NCBI GenBank assembly: GCA_028821635.1
Contig: JAPPDO010000187.1
Span: forward strand, 1 to 7,953
Direction: 5' to 3'
DNA length: 7,953 nt
Origin: Ekhidna sp.
GTDB taxonomy: Bacteria > Bacteroidota > Bacteroidia > Cytophagales > Cyclobacteriaceae
Position numbers and translations under genes: made by a program. A model generated the notes under the pieces. It was not told the origin of the DNA, made no database searches, and saw only the letters and a list, made by a program, of their open reading frames with translations. Below are positions 1 through 7,019 of the stretch, in pieces. Position 1 is the stretch's first letter. Every line of letters begins with the position of its first letter.

Positions 1-233
1 AGGAACAGCAGCAAAACAAAGAAGAGCAAGAGCAAAAAAAAGGGGAACAGGAGGAGCAGCAACAAGAAAATTCACAAGAGCAGATGATAAGGGATAAACT
101 AGAGGAAATGGGCATCAGCGAAGAAAAAGCACGTCAGCTTCTTGAAGCCATGCGTCAGAGTGAGATCAAATATTTACAAAATCAAAAAAGAAAAGCAACC
201 AAACGTCCACCAAGTGGAAAACCTGATTGGTAA
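1..233 (+). CDS. BatC-like protein, C-terminal 76 residues (5' end outside window)
   Basis: An open frame enters from the left edge and stops with TAA at 231-233, giving 76 visible residues. The first 27 or so are almost entirely Q, E, K and N. They lead into a short helical segment (MGISEEKARQLLEAMRQSE) and a basic tail ending PPSGKPDW. This architecture is familiar from the C-terminus of BatC, the TPR protein of the Bacteroidota Bat (aerotolerance) operon, where a charged Gln-rich linker precedes a conserved EEAxxLLxAM-like helix and a final DW. The TPR part would lie upstream of the window. BatA and BatB (von Willebrand A proteins) would be expected further upstream, but no BatD follows; the next gene is a thiolase 98 nt away. 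The identification rests on the tail only, so a different Gln-rich TPR protein remains possible. Confidence 0.6.
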   Translation, partial: EQQQNKEEQEQKKGEQEEQQQENSQEQMIRDKLEEMGISEEKARQLLEAMRQSEIKYLQNQKRKATKRPPSGKPDW

Positions 234-331
234 TTTATCACTATACTTAATCTGCGCTTTACAATATAAATATAACAAAATATCAGGAATCTTCCTTATC
301 AAAAAATATAAAAATCTATTAAATTTATAAA
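234..331. other. AT-rich spacer before the thiolase gene
   Basis: This 98-nt spacer is very AT-rich and ends in an A-rich run directly before the ATG at 332, a common Bacteroidota leader without a Shine-Dalgarno site. I found no convincing TAnnTTTG box and no GC-rich terminator hairpin. It probably holds the promoter of the downstream block, but this cannot be shown. Confidence 0.3.
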
Positions 332-1510
332 ATGAAAGAAGTTTACATCGCATCGGCAGTCAGAACACCGATTGGCAGTTTCGGAGGAAAATTAGCTGGT
401 TTTTCGGCCACTCAATTAGGAACACTCGCCATAAAAGGAGCCTTAAAAAAGGCAGGCATAAACGAGAAGGAAATTCAGGAAGTCTTTATGGGCAACGTGC
501 TCTCCGCAAATCTTGGACAAGCCCCGGCACGTCAGGCCGCACTTGGCGCAGCGGTTGGTGAAAATGTTCCCTGCACTACCATAAATAAAGTATGCTCCTC
601 GGGAATGAAATCTGTGATGCTGGGAGCCCAATCCATCATGCTCGGCATCAACGATGTTGTTTTAGCAGGAGGAATGGAAAGCATGAGCAACGTGCCCTTC
701 TACCTACCAAAAGCAAGATTCGGCTATAAATATGGTCACGGCCAAATGGTGGACGGACTCATGCACGATGGACTTTGGGAAGTGTATAATGAATTCCCAA
801 TGGGCAACTGTGCTGAAAATACTGCCAAAGAAATGAACATATCAAGAGAAGCTCAGGACGAATATGCTGTCCGGTCTTATAAAAGAGCAACTGAAGCAAC
901 TGAGTCAGGATCTTTCAAAGATGAGATTGTACCGGTAGAAATCCCCCAAAGAAAAGGCAGCCCAATAATTATGGACGAGGATGAGGAGTTTAGAAACGTA
1001 AACTTTGATAAAATTTTCACACTGAGGCCCGTTTTCGACAGAGAAGGAACGGTAACCGCAGCAAATGCGTCCACGACCAATGACGGTGCCTCAGCCCTCA
1101 TATTGGTGAGCAAAGAAAAGGCGGAGGGGTTAGGACTCACGCTTTTAGCTAAAATCAGGGGTTTTGGAGATGCAGCGCAAAAAGCACTTTGGTTTACAAC
1201 TGCCCCCTCCCTGGCAATCCCAAAAGCCCTTGAACACGCCGGAGTAGATCAATCAGAAGTTGATTACTGGGAAATAAATGAAGCATTCTCAGCCGTAGCA
1301 CTTGCAAATCAAGAGAAATTGGGGCTGAATATTGAAAGATTAAATGTTAATGGTGGAGCCGTAGCCCTTGGCCATCCTCTGGGTGCTTCCGGAGCAAGAA
1401 TTATCACCACGTTGATTTCAGTTCTTAACCAAAAAGACGGGAAAATAGGTTGTGCCGGAATATGTAATGGCGGCGGCGGTGCCTCAGCTATTGTCATTGA
1501 AAAACTATAA
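332..1510 (+). CDS. Acetyl-CoA C-acetyltransferase (thiolase, ACAT1-like)
   Basis: This 392-residue protein is full length for the thiolase family. It condenses two acetyl-CoA to acetoacetyl-CoA, or runs in reverse in the last step of beta-oxidation; it is cytoplasmic and normally a tetramer. The acyl-accepting cysteine is C88 in NKVCSSGMKS. N316 lies in the NEAF motif, H348 in GGAVALGHPLGASGAR and the second active-site cysteine, C378, in ICNGGGG. All catalytic elements are present. The segment GLWEVYNEFPMGNCAENTAKE (about 148-167) resembles the substrate loop of mitochondrial ACAT1-type enzymes, favouring short acetoacetyl substrates over long-chain 3-ketoacyl-CoA. The ATG at 332 gives the expected MKEVYIASAVRTPIG amino end. 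No other beta-oxidation or butanoate gene is adjacent, so biosynthetic or degradative use is undecided. The gene leads a co-directional block. Confidence 0.95.
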   Translation: MKEVYIASAVRTPIGSFGGKLAGFSATQLGTLAIKGALKKAGINEKEIQEVFMGNVLSANLGQAPARQAALGAAVGENVPCTTINKVCSSGMKSVMLGAQSIMLGINDVVLAGGMESMSNVPFYLPKARFGYKYGHGQMVDGLMHDGLWEVYNEFPMGNCAENTAKEMNISREAQDEYAVRSYKRATEATESGSFKDEIVPVEIPQRKGSPIIMDEDEEFRNVNFDKIFTLRPVFDREGTVTAANASTTNDGASALILVSKEKAEGLGLTLLAKIRGFGDAAQKALWFTTAPSLAIPKALEHAGVDQSEVDYWEINEAFSAVALANQEKLGLNIERLNVNGGAVALGHPLGASGARIITTLISVLNQKDGKIGCAGICNGGGGASAIVIEKL

Positions 1511-1579
1511 AATTATCTTCTAATCTTTTTGTTATGGTTCTCTACCGTTTATAACTTTATCTTCATCATCTCAATAAGT

Positions 1580-2896
1580 ATGAACCTAAGAAGCTACTTT
1601 TTGATCATTACTTTACTTCCAATGCTTTGTTTGCAATCGCAGGAACCTCAAAAAGTAACTACCTACTACGAAAAAGGACAGCTAAAAGAAGAATACCAAA
1701 TATTAAATAATGATTCTTCTAAAGTGGACGGTGAATACAAAATGTATGATTTGATGGGCAACGTAATAGTTACCGGTTTTTTTGAAAGAGGAAGAAGAAA
1801 TGGCACCTTCAAAAACTATTATGCAGACGGGTCGCTGCAAAGAATTACAGATTATAAAAATAACCTCAGACAAGGAATCGCCCGGATTTATGCAATTAAC
1901 GGAACAATCATACAAGAAGCTGTCTTTGAAAATGACACGTTAGTAGGAGAGATAAAATTATTTGATCAAGAAGGTAGGACAAAAAGCACAACCACTTTCA
2001 AAAATGGCCTGCCCAACGGGGCAGTATTGGATTACTATGAAAATGGAAATGTGAAAGAAGAAGTCACCTACAAAAATGGAAAACCGAACGGATGGACGAA
2101 GCACTATCATGAAAATGGAAACCTCAAATTAGAAGCCGAGTACGTAAATGGATTATTAAATGGCTTGTATAAAACTTATTACTCAACCGGTCAATTAGAG
2201 ATGGAAATTCTGAACGAGAGAGGAAAGAAATCAGGCACACTTAAAACTTATTATACAAATGGCCAGCTTAAGTCCACAGGTATCTACGAAAAGGGGGGAC
2301 TTCAGGGTGATTTCCTGTCTTATTACTCGGACGGTTCCATTAAAAATAAGTTCAGCTACAAAGACGGATATCAAAGCGGAAAGAATCTGGAATATTATGA
2401 TAGTGGACAAATCAAGACCGAATCAAACTACTCAAGTGATGGTCAGGATGTTGCCATCAGAGACTTTTCAGTAAGAGGAGGGTTAATATCTCAAAAATTT
2501 CTAAAAAATAACCTCCCTGATGGAACCTGGACCATTTGGGACGATAACGGCGACCTAAAACGGACTGAAAACTATCGGAAAGGAAAGTTGGAAGGAATCA
2601 AAACAGAATATGACAAGGGAAAGAAAATCACGAAAACCCATTACTTGCAAGGTAGAAAATCAGGGGAGGCCTTTGAATACTCTTTAGATGGCACTGTCTG
2701 CGTCTCCAAAACCCATAAACTTGACAAACTTCACGGACCTTTCGCCAAATATTACAAAAATGGGAAGATCAAATACGAAGGGAAGTATGTTCAAAATAAA
2801 AGAAATGGTCTCTGGAAATTCTTTGATAAAGAAGGAAACCTAAAAGAGAAATTGATCTATGAAATGGGAGAAAAGTTATCGAACGAAAGTTATTAA
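1580..2896 (+). CDS. Exported MORN-variant repeat protein (MORN_2 / YwqK-like)
   Basis: The frame is open from a TTG at 1529, but the ATG at 1580 is preferred because it begins a normal signal peptide (MNLRSYFLIITLLPMLCLQS) and gives 438 residues. The mature protein is almost wholly about 16 tandem repeats of roughly 24 residues with the pattern YYxNGxLKxExxYKNGKxNGxx, the MORN-variant repeat (MORN_2 family). The repeats show in the DNA too: GAAAATGGAA recurs 72 nt apart at 2039 and 2111. One unit near residues 290-320 is degenerate. The cysteine in LPMLC lacks a good lipobox, so a type I signal peptide and a periplasmic or surface location are more likely than a lipoprotein. Such repeats form extended beta-hairpin arrays, and the function here is unknown. 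Homologues are often database-labelled YwqK-family antitoxins, but nothing here supports that role. The stop lies 9 nt before the channel gene, suggesting cotranscription. Confidence 0.85.
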   Translation: MNLRSYFLIITLLPMLCLQSQEPQKVTTYYEKGQLKEEYQILNNDSSKVDGEYKMYDLMGNVIVTGFFERGRRNGTFKNYYADGSLQRITDYKNNLRQGIARIYAINGTIIQEAVFENDTLVGEIKLFDQEGRTKSTTTFKNGLPNGAVLDYYENGNVKEEVTYKNGKPNGWTKHYHENGNLKLEAEYVNGLLNGLYKTYYSTGQLEMEILNERGKKSGTLKTYYTNGQLKSTGIYEKGGLQGDFLSYYSDGSIKNKFSYKDGYQSGKNLEYYDSGQIKTESNYSSDGQDVAIRDFSVRGGLISQKFLKNNLPDGTWTIWDDNGDLKRTENYRKGKLEGIKTEYDKGKKITKTHYLQGRKSGEAFEYSLDGTVCVSKTHKLDKLHGPFAKYYKNGKIKYEGKYVQNKRNGLWKFFDKEGNLKEKLIYEMGEKLSNESY

Positions 2897-2905
2897 TTTC
2901 ATTTC

Positions 2906-3214
2906 ATGATCCTTTTTGATACAATAAAATCCTTTTGCAGAGATAAAGAATACAGAAACTTGCTACTCACTACTGCCATCATTTTGGTATTAGGGACGAT
3001 AGTTTATCACTATGTTGAAGGATGGAAATGGCTTGATGCTTTCTATTTCTCCTTTATCACCCTCACAACCATCGGATTCGGTGATTTTGCTCCAAAAACG
3101 GATGCAGGCAAGATTTTCACCATCATTTACACCATTATAGGGGTGGGGATTATCCTTACTTTTGTCAATACCGTTTATCAATATTACAACAAACGAAAAA
3201 AGAGAAGAAAGTAA
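2906..3214 (+). CDS. Minimal two-helix potassium channel (Ion_trans_2)
   Basis: The 102-residue protein has the bare pore architecture of a K+ channel. The first membrane helix is at about 18-36, followed by an aromatic pore loop (WLDAFYFSFITLTT). The selectivity filter is TTIGFGD at 54-60, where GFG replaces the commoner GYG, a tolerated variant. The second helix spans about 68-90. A basic tail (YNKRKKRRK) suggests a cytoplasmic C-terminus. There is no RCK, cyclic-nucleotide or other sensor domain, so gating is unclear. The expected product is a tetrameric inner-membrane cation pore, most likely K+ selective. It starts at ATG 2906, 9 nt after the MORN-protein stop, so it is probably translated from the same transcript. 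Size and topology match KcsA-like pore modules shorn of regulatory parts. Confidence 0.9.
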   Translation: MILFDTIKSFCRDKEYRNLLLTTAIILVLGTIVYHYVEGWKWLDAFYFSFITLTTIGFGDFAPKTDAGKIFTIIYTIIGVGIILTFVNTVYQYYNKRKKRRK

Positions 3215-3271
3215 TCATCGAACGGAACGCTTAAACGGTTAATCAGGTTTTATTCCAAATAATTAAAATTG

Positions 3272-4222
3272 ATGAAGTCACTTATTTATGCAAATGGAGA
3301 TCACATGCCGGCCTTCGGGCTTGGTACATGGAAGTCAGCCCCCGGAGAAGTAAAGAAGGCTATTATAGAAGCCATAAAATTAGGATACCGTCATATTGAC
3401 TGTGCTGCTATTTATCAAAATGAAAATGAGGTTGGTGAGGGCCTTCGGGAATGTATCAAAGACGGGATCGTAACTCGGGAAGATCTCCGGATTACATCAA
3501 AACTCTGGAATAATGCACATAAAAAAGAGGATGTCAGGCCCGCTATTGAAAAGACACTTTCTGACTTAAAACTTAGTTATATTGACTTATACCTAGTTCA
3601 CTGGCCGGTAGCTTTCCGTAAGGATATTACATTTCCGGTAAATACGGAAGAGTATCTTTCGCTGGGCGAAGTAACGCTGGAAGAAACCTGGTCAGCGATG
3701 CAGAAACTTCAAAAAGAAGCATTAACAAAGCATATTGGTGTGTCAAACTTCAGTATCACAAAACTACAACGGCTCGTTGATCTTGGGAATCAAAAACCTG
3801 AAATGAACCAGATTGAGCTTCATCCCTATCTTCAACAACAGGAATTAATTGATTTCTGCAAAAACAATGGAATCCACGTGACAGCCTACTCTCCTCTCGG
3901 CTCAATAGACAGGCCTGAGAGCATGAAGAAGGATGGAGAGCCGGCTCCTCTTGAGAACAAAACCATAAAAAGGATAGCCGCCGTTCATGAAGCCTCTCCG
4001 GCCCAGATATTAATTGCGTGGGCATTGCAAAGAGGCATATCAGTAATCCCGAAATCCACGAATCCAAAAAGATTGAAGGAGAATTTTGAAGCACAGAAAA
4101 TCGTGCTGTCAGAAAGTGAAATGGCACAGATTGCAGCGTTAGACGAACATACAAGAATTATTGATGGCAGCTTCTTTACCGCTCCGGAAAAGGGCTACAC
4201 AAAAGAAATGTTATGGGAATGA
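3272..4222 (+). CDS. Aldo/keto reductase (AKR1-like, NADPH-dependent)
   Basis: The product has 316 residues, normal for the family. The frame also opens with a TTG at 3269, but the adjacent ATG at 3272 is the natural start. The catalytic tetrad is complete: D43 and Y48 in GYRHIDCAAIYQNENEVG, K77 in ITSKLWN and H110 in YLVHWP. The cofactor-binding signature IPKSTNPKRLKEN is at about 259-271, with K261 and R267 placed to contact the 2'-phosphate of NADPH. Sequence around the active site resembles AKR1A-type aldehyde reductases more than sugar-specific ones. A cytoplasmic enzyme reducing aldehydes or ketones to alcohols is therefore likely, with the natural substrate unknown. It follows the channel gene after 57 nt and ends 20 nt before the convergent lipoprotein gene. 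I saw no clear terminator hairpin in that 20-nt gap. Confidence 0.95.
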   Translation: MKSLIYANGDHMPAFGLGTWKSAPGEVKKAIIEAIKLGYRHIDCAAIYQNENEVGEGLRECIKDGIVTREDLRITSKLWNNAHKKEDVRPAIEKTLSDLKLSYIDLYLVHWPVAFRKDITFPVNTEEYLSLGEVTLEETWSAMQKLQKEALTKHIGVSNFSITKLQRLVDLGNQKPEMNQIELHPYLQQQELIDFCKNNGIHVTAYSPLGSIDRPESMKKDGEPAPLENKTIKRIAAVHEASPAQILIAWALQRGISVIPKSTNPKRLKENFEAQKIVLSESEMAQIAALDEHTRIIDGSFFTAPEKGYTKEMLWE

Positions 4223-4242
4223 ATGAACTCCCCTCTCCGGCC

Positions 4243-5406
4243 CTATCCGCTATACCAAATCCTGAAGACTGTTCCGGCTAAGTCATCGGAGAGCAGCATA
4301 GAGCCGTCCGAAGCAAACACAAGATCAACAGGACGTGCCCATGCCTTATTGGTAACCTCATCAAGAAAGCCTGTGGCAAAATCCTCGTAAGCGGTGCCGA
4401 GACCATCCTCTTCGCTTACCATCACTACTTTATGACCCGTGTGCCCTACTTCCTGATCCCTGTTCCATGAGCCATGTTCTGCAATGAAGGCTCTTAATTT
4501 ATATTCTTCAGGGAAAGCATCGCTGGTGCAAAACTTAATGCCGAGCGGTGCAACATGAGGTCCTAAATTTTGAGCCGGTTTCACAAAATCCGTGCAGGGG
4601 TATTTTTCACCAAACTCAGGATCTTTGAAATAACCACCGTGGCAATACGGATAGCCAAAATGCTGTCCCGCTTTTGTGACTCTGTTTAGTTCGCACGGCG
4701 GCTCATCATTTCCCAGCCAGTCTCTTCCATTGTCTGTAAACCACATTTCACCTGTCTGCGGATGCCACGTAAATCCAACCGTATTTCTTACGCCATGTAC
4801 ATACACTTCCCTGTCGGAGCCGTCCGGATTCATTCGTGTAATGCTAGCATACAATTCGTTTTTGCTCTCACAAATATTGCAGGGCGCACCTATGGGAACA
4901 TATAGTTTTCCGTCAGGGCCAAAAGCAATATATTTCCATCCATGGTGGCCGTCTTTGGGATAGTCGTCGTAAATCAAGACAGGTTGTGGAGAACCGGAAA
5001 GATTCTTCTCAATATCATCAAAACGCCAAAGTTTCGATACTTCAGCGACGTACAACGAGCCGTCTTTATACGCAAGACCGTTTGGCATTCTCAAAGCCTC
5101 AGCAATTACATATCGCTTATCTGCTTTCCAGTCTCCATCGGTGTCTTTTAAAGCATAAACTTTACCTCCCCCTCTATTCCCCACGAACAATGTGCCGTCA
5201 GGGGTTAGCGCAAGCGATCTGGCATTGTTTACTCGTGCATAGACATCAATCTTAAAGCCTTCAGGCAGCTTGATGTCTTCTAATCTCAATCCACTCTCGG
5301 AATGAAGCGGTAATTCTGCCGGCAAAATTTCGGAATTATCGGAAGGTGAAGCAGCCGAGCAGGCCATCAGCAATAAAATCAATAAAAGTTGACTGGTTTT
5401 AAACAC
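4243..5406 (-). CDS. Sorbosone dehydrogenase-like beta-propeller lipoprotein (PQQ-type sugar dehydrogenase family)
   Basis: This 387-residue protein starts with a signal peptide and the lipobox LMAC (C16), so it should be a lipid-anchored envelope protein facing the periplasm. The start is GTG at 5406; an in-frame TAA lies 15 nt upstream and a later Met would lose the lipobox. The body shows six-bladed propeller features typical of L-sorbosone and soluble glucose dehydrogenases: repeated ALTPDGTLFVGN and AFGPDGKLYVPIG strands, HHGW (154-157), HGVRNTVGF (204-212), WFTDNGRDWLGND (222-234) and AEHGSWNR (309-316). H154/H155 and R207 are candidate cofactor-site residues. Six mature-region cysteines (C176, C179, C238, C255, C271, C293) may form disulfides. 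DTDGDWKAD (88-96) resembles a calcium-binding loop. The family oxidises sugars or aldoses with PQQ, but substrate and cofactor are not provable here. It sits 35 nt downstream of the CoxIII gene. Confidence 0.85.
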   Translation of the reverse strand: MFKTSQLLLILLLMACSAASPSDNSEILPAELPLHSESGLRLEDIKLPEGFKIDVYARVNNARSLALTPDGTLFVGNRGGGKVYALKDTDGDWKADKRYVIAEALRMPNGLAYKDGSLYVAEVSKLWRFDDIEKNLSGSPQPVLIYDDYPKDGHHGWKYIAFGPDGKLYVPIGAPCNICESKNELYASITRMNPDGSDREVYVHGVRNTVGFTWHPQTGEMWFTDNGRDWLGNDEPPCELNRVTKAGQHFGYPYCHGGYFKDPEFGEKYPCTDFVKPAQNLGPHVAPLGIKFCTSDAFPEEYKLRAFIAEHGSWNRDQEVGHTGHKVVMVSEEDGLGTAYEDFATGFLDEVTNKAWARPVDLVFASDGSMLLSDDLAGTVFRIWYSG

Positions 5407-5441
5407 GATTTTTAGAATTTATAGATTGTAAATATAAGCAT

Positions 5442-5990
5442 TTATAAAGTTGTGCCAATAAACAGCAGCCAAATTGCACCCAGAAAATGCCAGAAAATGA
5501 ATACATTAAAAGCATAGTTCTTCGATCGGGAATGCACTTTGTACGACCTCATTTTGAAAAAAACCGTGAATAGTAAGATAATACCTATCAATACATGAAG
5601 AAAGTGCACCAGTGAAAAAGGAAACAAAATATTCCGGTAAGTCATGTTTGATGCTAAAAACTCGCTCCACCCAATAAACTGAAGCATCAAAAAAAACAAG
5701 CCAAAAACAAGACCGAAAAAAGTAAATCGAAGTGCTCGCTTGATGTCATCTTCCCGAATTTTTATTTGACTCATAATAATCAAAGCACTGCTCATCAATA
5801 TAAACCAGGTAGCTGTCTCGTAAATCGCAGGAACTGAGACATCCGGTAAACGCTGATACAGCCACACAAGGAAAAAGGTCAAAAATAAAAGTGAACTCGT
5901 GGCAATGAACAGTTTAGTCATCATACGCCCCGCTCTAAGCATTTGTTGCTTCTCACGGATTCTTTCTTGTATGACTTCTTTTTCACTCAC
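5442..5990 (-). CDS. Heme-copper oxidase subunit III-family protein (short, five-helix)
   Basis: The 182-residue membrane protein has five predicted helices at about 26-45, 57-75, 87-106, 124-145 and 161-179, after a charged amphipathic N-terminus. Subunit III signatures are LQFIGWSEFL (103-112), PFSLVHFLHVLIGIILL (124-140, H129 and H132) and FWHFLGAIWLLFIG (166-179, H168). Canonical CoxIII has seven helices; the shorter five-helix form, missing the first two, is common in Bacteroidota and quinol-type oxidases. The start appears to be GTG at 5990: no ATG, TTG or GTG lies between it and the in-frame stop about 37 nt upstream, and the next Met (17) would cut the N-terminal helix. No CoxI or CoxII is adjacent, so it is either an extra subunit for an oxidase encoded elsewhere or a paralogue with another role. 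It precedes the dehydrogenase-like lipoprotein, probably in one transcript. Confidence 0.85.
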   Translation of the reverse strand: MSEKEVIQERIREKQQMLRAGRMMTKLFIATSSLLFLTFFLVWLYQRLPDVSVPAIYETATWFILMSSALIIMSQIKIREDDIKRALRFTFFGLVFGLFFLMLQFIGWSEFLASNMTYRNILFPFSLVHFLHVLIGIILLFTVFFKMRSYKVHSRSKNYAFNVFIFWHFLGAIWLLFIGTTL

Positions 5991-6066
5991 GATTAAAACC
6001 TTAACATCACATTCAGCCGCTATGTTTTAAATAACAAATAATAAAATGTAAATCTTAATCTTATGT

Positions 6067-6074
6067 GCAAAATA
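6067..6074 (-). promoter_or_regulatory. Weak candidate -7 box for the CoxIII gene
   Basis: Read on the minus strand this is TATTTTGC followed by AC, close to the Bacteroidota -7 consensus TAnnTTTG but one base short in spacing. It lies about 77 nt upstream of the GTG start. No clear -33 TTTG is seen at the right distance, so this is only a candidate. Confidence 0.25.
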
Positions 6075-6117
6075 GAATGAATTGGTAAAAAAGTAATTGC
6101 CGTCAGAAAATATTCTT

Positions 6118-6191
6118 ACCACAAAGTTTACAAAGTGCTTGTATTGCTCCGCTCTCTGTGACCTCTGTGGCTTCTTTGTGTGCTCTGTGGT
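6118..6191. repeat. Imperfect inverted repeat of CACAAAG-type units
   Basis: The left arm at 6118-6135 reads ACCACAAAGTTTACAAAG. The right arm at 6174-6191 is its imperfect reverse complement, so the segment could fold into a stem with a loop of about 38 nt. The right side extends back to 6154 with further CTCTGTG units. This type of CACAAAG-rich intergenic sequence is seen in many bacterial genomes; the role is unknown. Confidence 0.6.
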
Positions 6192-6243
6192 TAAATTACC
6201 ATTTAGTTAGTTCCGGCACTGTCTGAAACAAGCGTTCTTTCTC

Positions 6244-6282
6244 ACCACAAAGGACACAAAGTTTGGCACAAAGACCACAAAG
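6244..6282 (+). repeat. Second CACAAAG array, inverted relative to 6154-6191
   Basis: Four units of the form xxCACAAAG follow each other (ACCACAAAG, GACACAAAG, GGCACAAAG, ACCACAAAG). The reverse complement of 6154-6191 aligns along the whole length with mostly A/G differences, so the two blocks are inverted copies about 52 nt apart and could pair into a long imperfect stem. Confidence 0.6.
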
Positions 6283-6302
6283 AAGATGCGATAGTAAAGC
6301 GC

Positions 6303-6328
6303 AGCCTTCCACGCCGGATTACAAACTA
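6303..6328 (+). repeat. Third copy of the repeat-end tag, next to the DUF2442 stop
   Basis: The 26 nt here differ at only one position from 7218-7243, the left end of the second long repeat. The core GCCGGATTACAAACTA (6313-6328) also begins the long repeat at 6988. The rest of the 150-bp unit is absent; beyond the core only a loose resemblance (GAGAGG, GGCTTCT) remains before the DUF2442 stop at 6347. Confidence 0.75.
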
Positions 6329-6346
6329 AAACTAGAGAGGGCTTCT

Positions 6347-6610
6347 TCAGTTATTTTCTTGCTGATCCGGCCACTTTTCCAGCCGGCTATCTTGGTATAA
6401 TACTTCGGGGTCAAAATCGGCTCCATTTTCCCACTCAACAGTATCAAAGCTCACTCGTACCTTTCTGAAAAGATCCTCATCTTTCAATGCCTCAAAAACT
6501 CCTCCGTCAAGGTGTGGCTTCATATCATAAATTTTTCTTTCACCTGTCTTGAAAGTTAGTAGAAGAGTATAATTGTCTAAAGCCTTTACGGAGATTATTG
6601 CATAATCCAT
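6347..6610 (-). CDS. DUF2442 domain protein
   Basis: This 87-residue protein matches the small DUF2442 family along its length. It has an N-terminal beta-rich half (VKALDNYTLLLTFKTGERKIYDMKPHL) and the conserved C-terminal block FDTVEWENGADFDPEVLYQDS at 55-75. No signal peptide or membrane segment is present, so it is cytoplasmic. The molecular function of the family is not established. It starts at an ATG 4 nt after the DUF4160 stop, so the two are almost certainly cotranscribed and translationally coupled; this pairing recurs in bacterial genomes. A toxin-antitoxin or other two-component role is often suspected for such small paired genes but is inference only. The last residues (KWPDQQENN) are polar and probably disordered. 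Confidence 0.9.
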   Translation of the reverse strand: MDYAIISVKALDNYTLLLTFKTGERKIYDMKPHLDGGVFEALKDEDLFRKVRVSFDTVEWENGADFDPEVLYQDSRLEKWPDQQENN

Positions 6611-6614
6611 ACGT

Positions 6615-6881
6615 TTATCTTAAAGGTTCTATTTTAAAGGGTTGTTCTTGGTTTTGGCATAGTGCCCAATCTGCCAATAACTCCTCTCTGTGAATCTCCG
6701 TCCATGCCTGTACCATTCGAGTTTGTTTTTTAGGGAGCTTACCTTTTAAGACTTCGCCGCTTTCAATTTCAAACAATGCAGTATGGCTTTGATAATAGAC
6801 ATGGACATGTGGTGGATGATGTTCTTTGGGAGCGTAATACATTCTCACTATTATACCGTAAAACATTGAAATTGTAGGCAT
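6615..6881 (-). CDS. DUF4160 domain protein
   Basis: The 88-residue product fits the DUF4160 family throughout: the MPTISMFYGIIVRMYY amino end, the His-Pro motif HHPPHVHV (21-28), the strand ALFEIESGEVLKGKLPKK (35-52) and a helical C-terminal half with W60, H64 and W72 ending in KIEPL. The start at ATG 6881 reproduces the family amino end exactly. The histidine cluster (H21, H22, H25, H27) could bind metal or act catalytically, but no activity is established. It is the first gene of a pair with DUF2442, 4 nt apart. Upstream on the minus strand, TATCTTAC (6907 to 6900) is a poor match to TAnnTTTG and is the only promoter hint. The pair is bracketed by repeat tags on both sides, suggesting an accessory, possibly mobile, module. 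Confidence 0.9.
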   Translation of the reverse strand: MPTISMFYGIIVRMYYAPKEHHPPHVHVYYQSHTALFEIESGEVLKGKLPKKQTRMVQAWTEIHREELLADWALCQNQEQPFKIEPLR

Positions 6882-7019
6882 ATCATATTAATTTTATTAG
6901 TAAGATAGTCAAAGAAATCACCATAATACCATCCGGTAAGTTATAAACATAATATGACATGAAGGCACAACCATCCGGACGTTCCAAGCCGGATTACAAA
7001 CTACACCCACAGAGGAGAT

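Larger units (their letters stand above)
5991..6346. other. 356-nt noncoding gap with CACAAAG-type repeats and a tag copy
   Basis: No open frame of credible length lies here. The part next to the CoxIII gene (to about 6115) is plain AT-rich leader. The middle carries inverted arrays of CACAAAG-like units (6118-6282). The right end carries a 26-nt tag that recurs in the repeats beyond 6980. No strong intrinsic terminator for the DUF2442 gene was found. Confidence 0.6.

Noticed and set aside
142..330. Open frame of 62 codons on the plus strand overlapping the BatC-like tail
   Set aside because: It overlaps the better supported frame ending at 233, runs through the AT-rich spacer and has a low-complexity Lys/Ile/Tyr composition with no family resemblance.
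1529..1579. TTG start for the MORN protein, 17 residues upstream
   Set aside because: It would put an extra hydrophobic segment before a complete signal peptide; the ATG at 1580 is the normal choice.
1580..2896. Toxin-antitoxin antitoxin role from the YwqK label
   Set aside because: The protein has a signal peptide and no adjacent toxin candidate; the label comes from repeat similarity only.
3756..4154. 132-codon minus-strand frame inside the aldo/keto reductase gene
   Set aside because: It is fully antisense to a gene with complete catalytic motifs and its translation has no recognisable domain.
4223..4242. Bidirectional terminator between the convergent genes
   Set aside because: The 20-nt gap has no complementary arms and no T-run.
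4676..5255. Three plus-strand frames inside the dehydrogenase-like gene
   Set aside because: They overlap one another and lie antisense to a well supported lipoprotein gene; no family features.
6118..6282. CRISPR array
   Set aside because: The units are 9 nt, contiguous and in both orientations, without unique spacers of uniform length and without cas genes.
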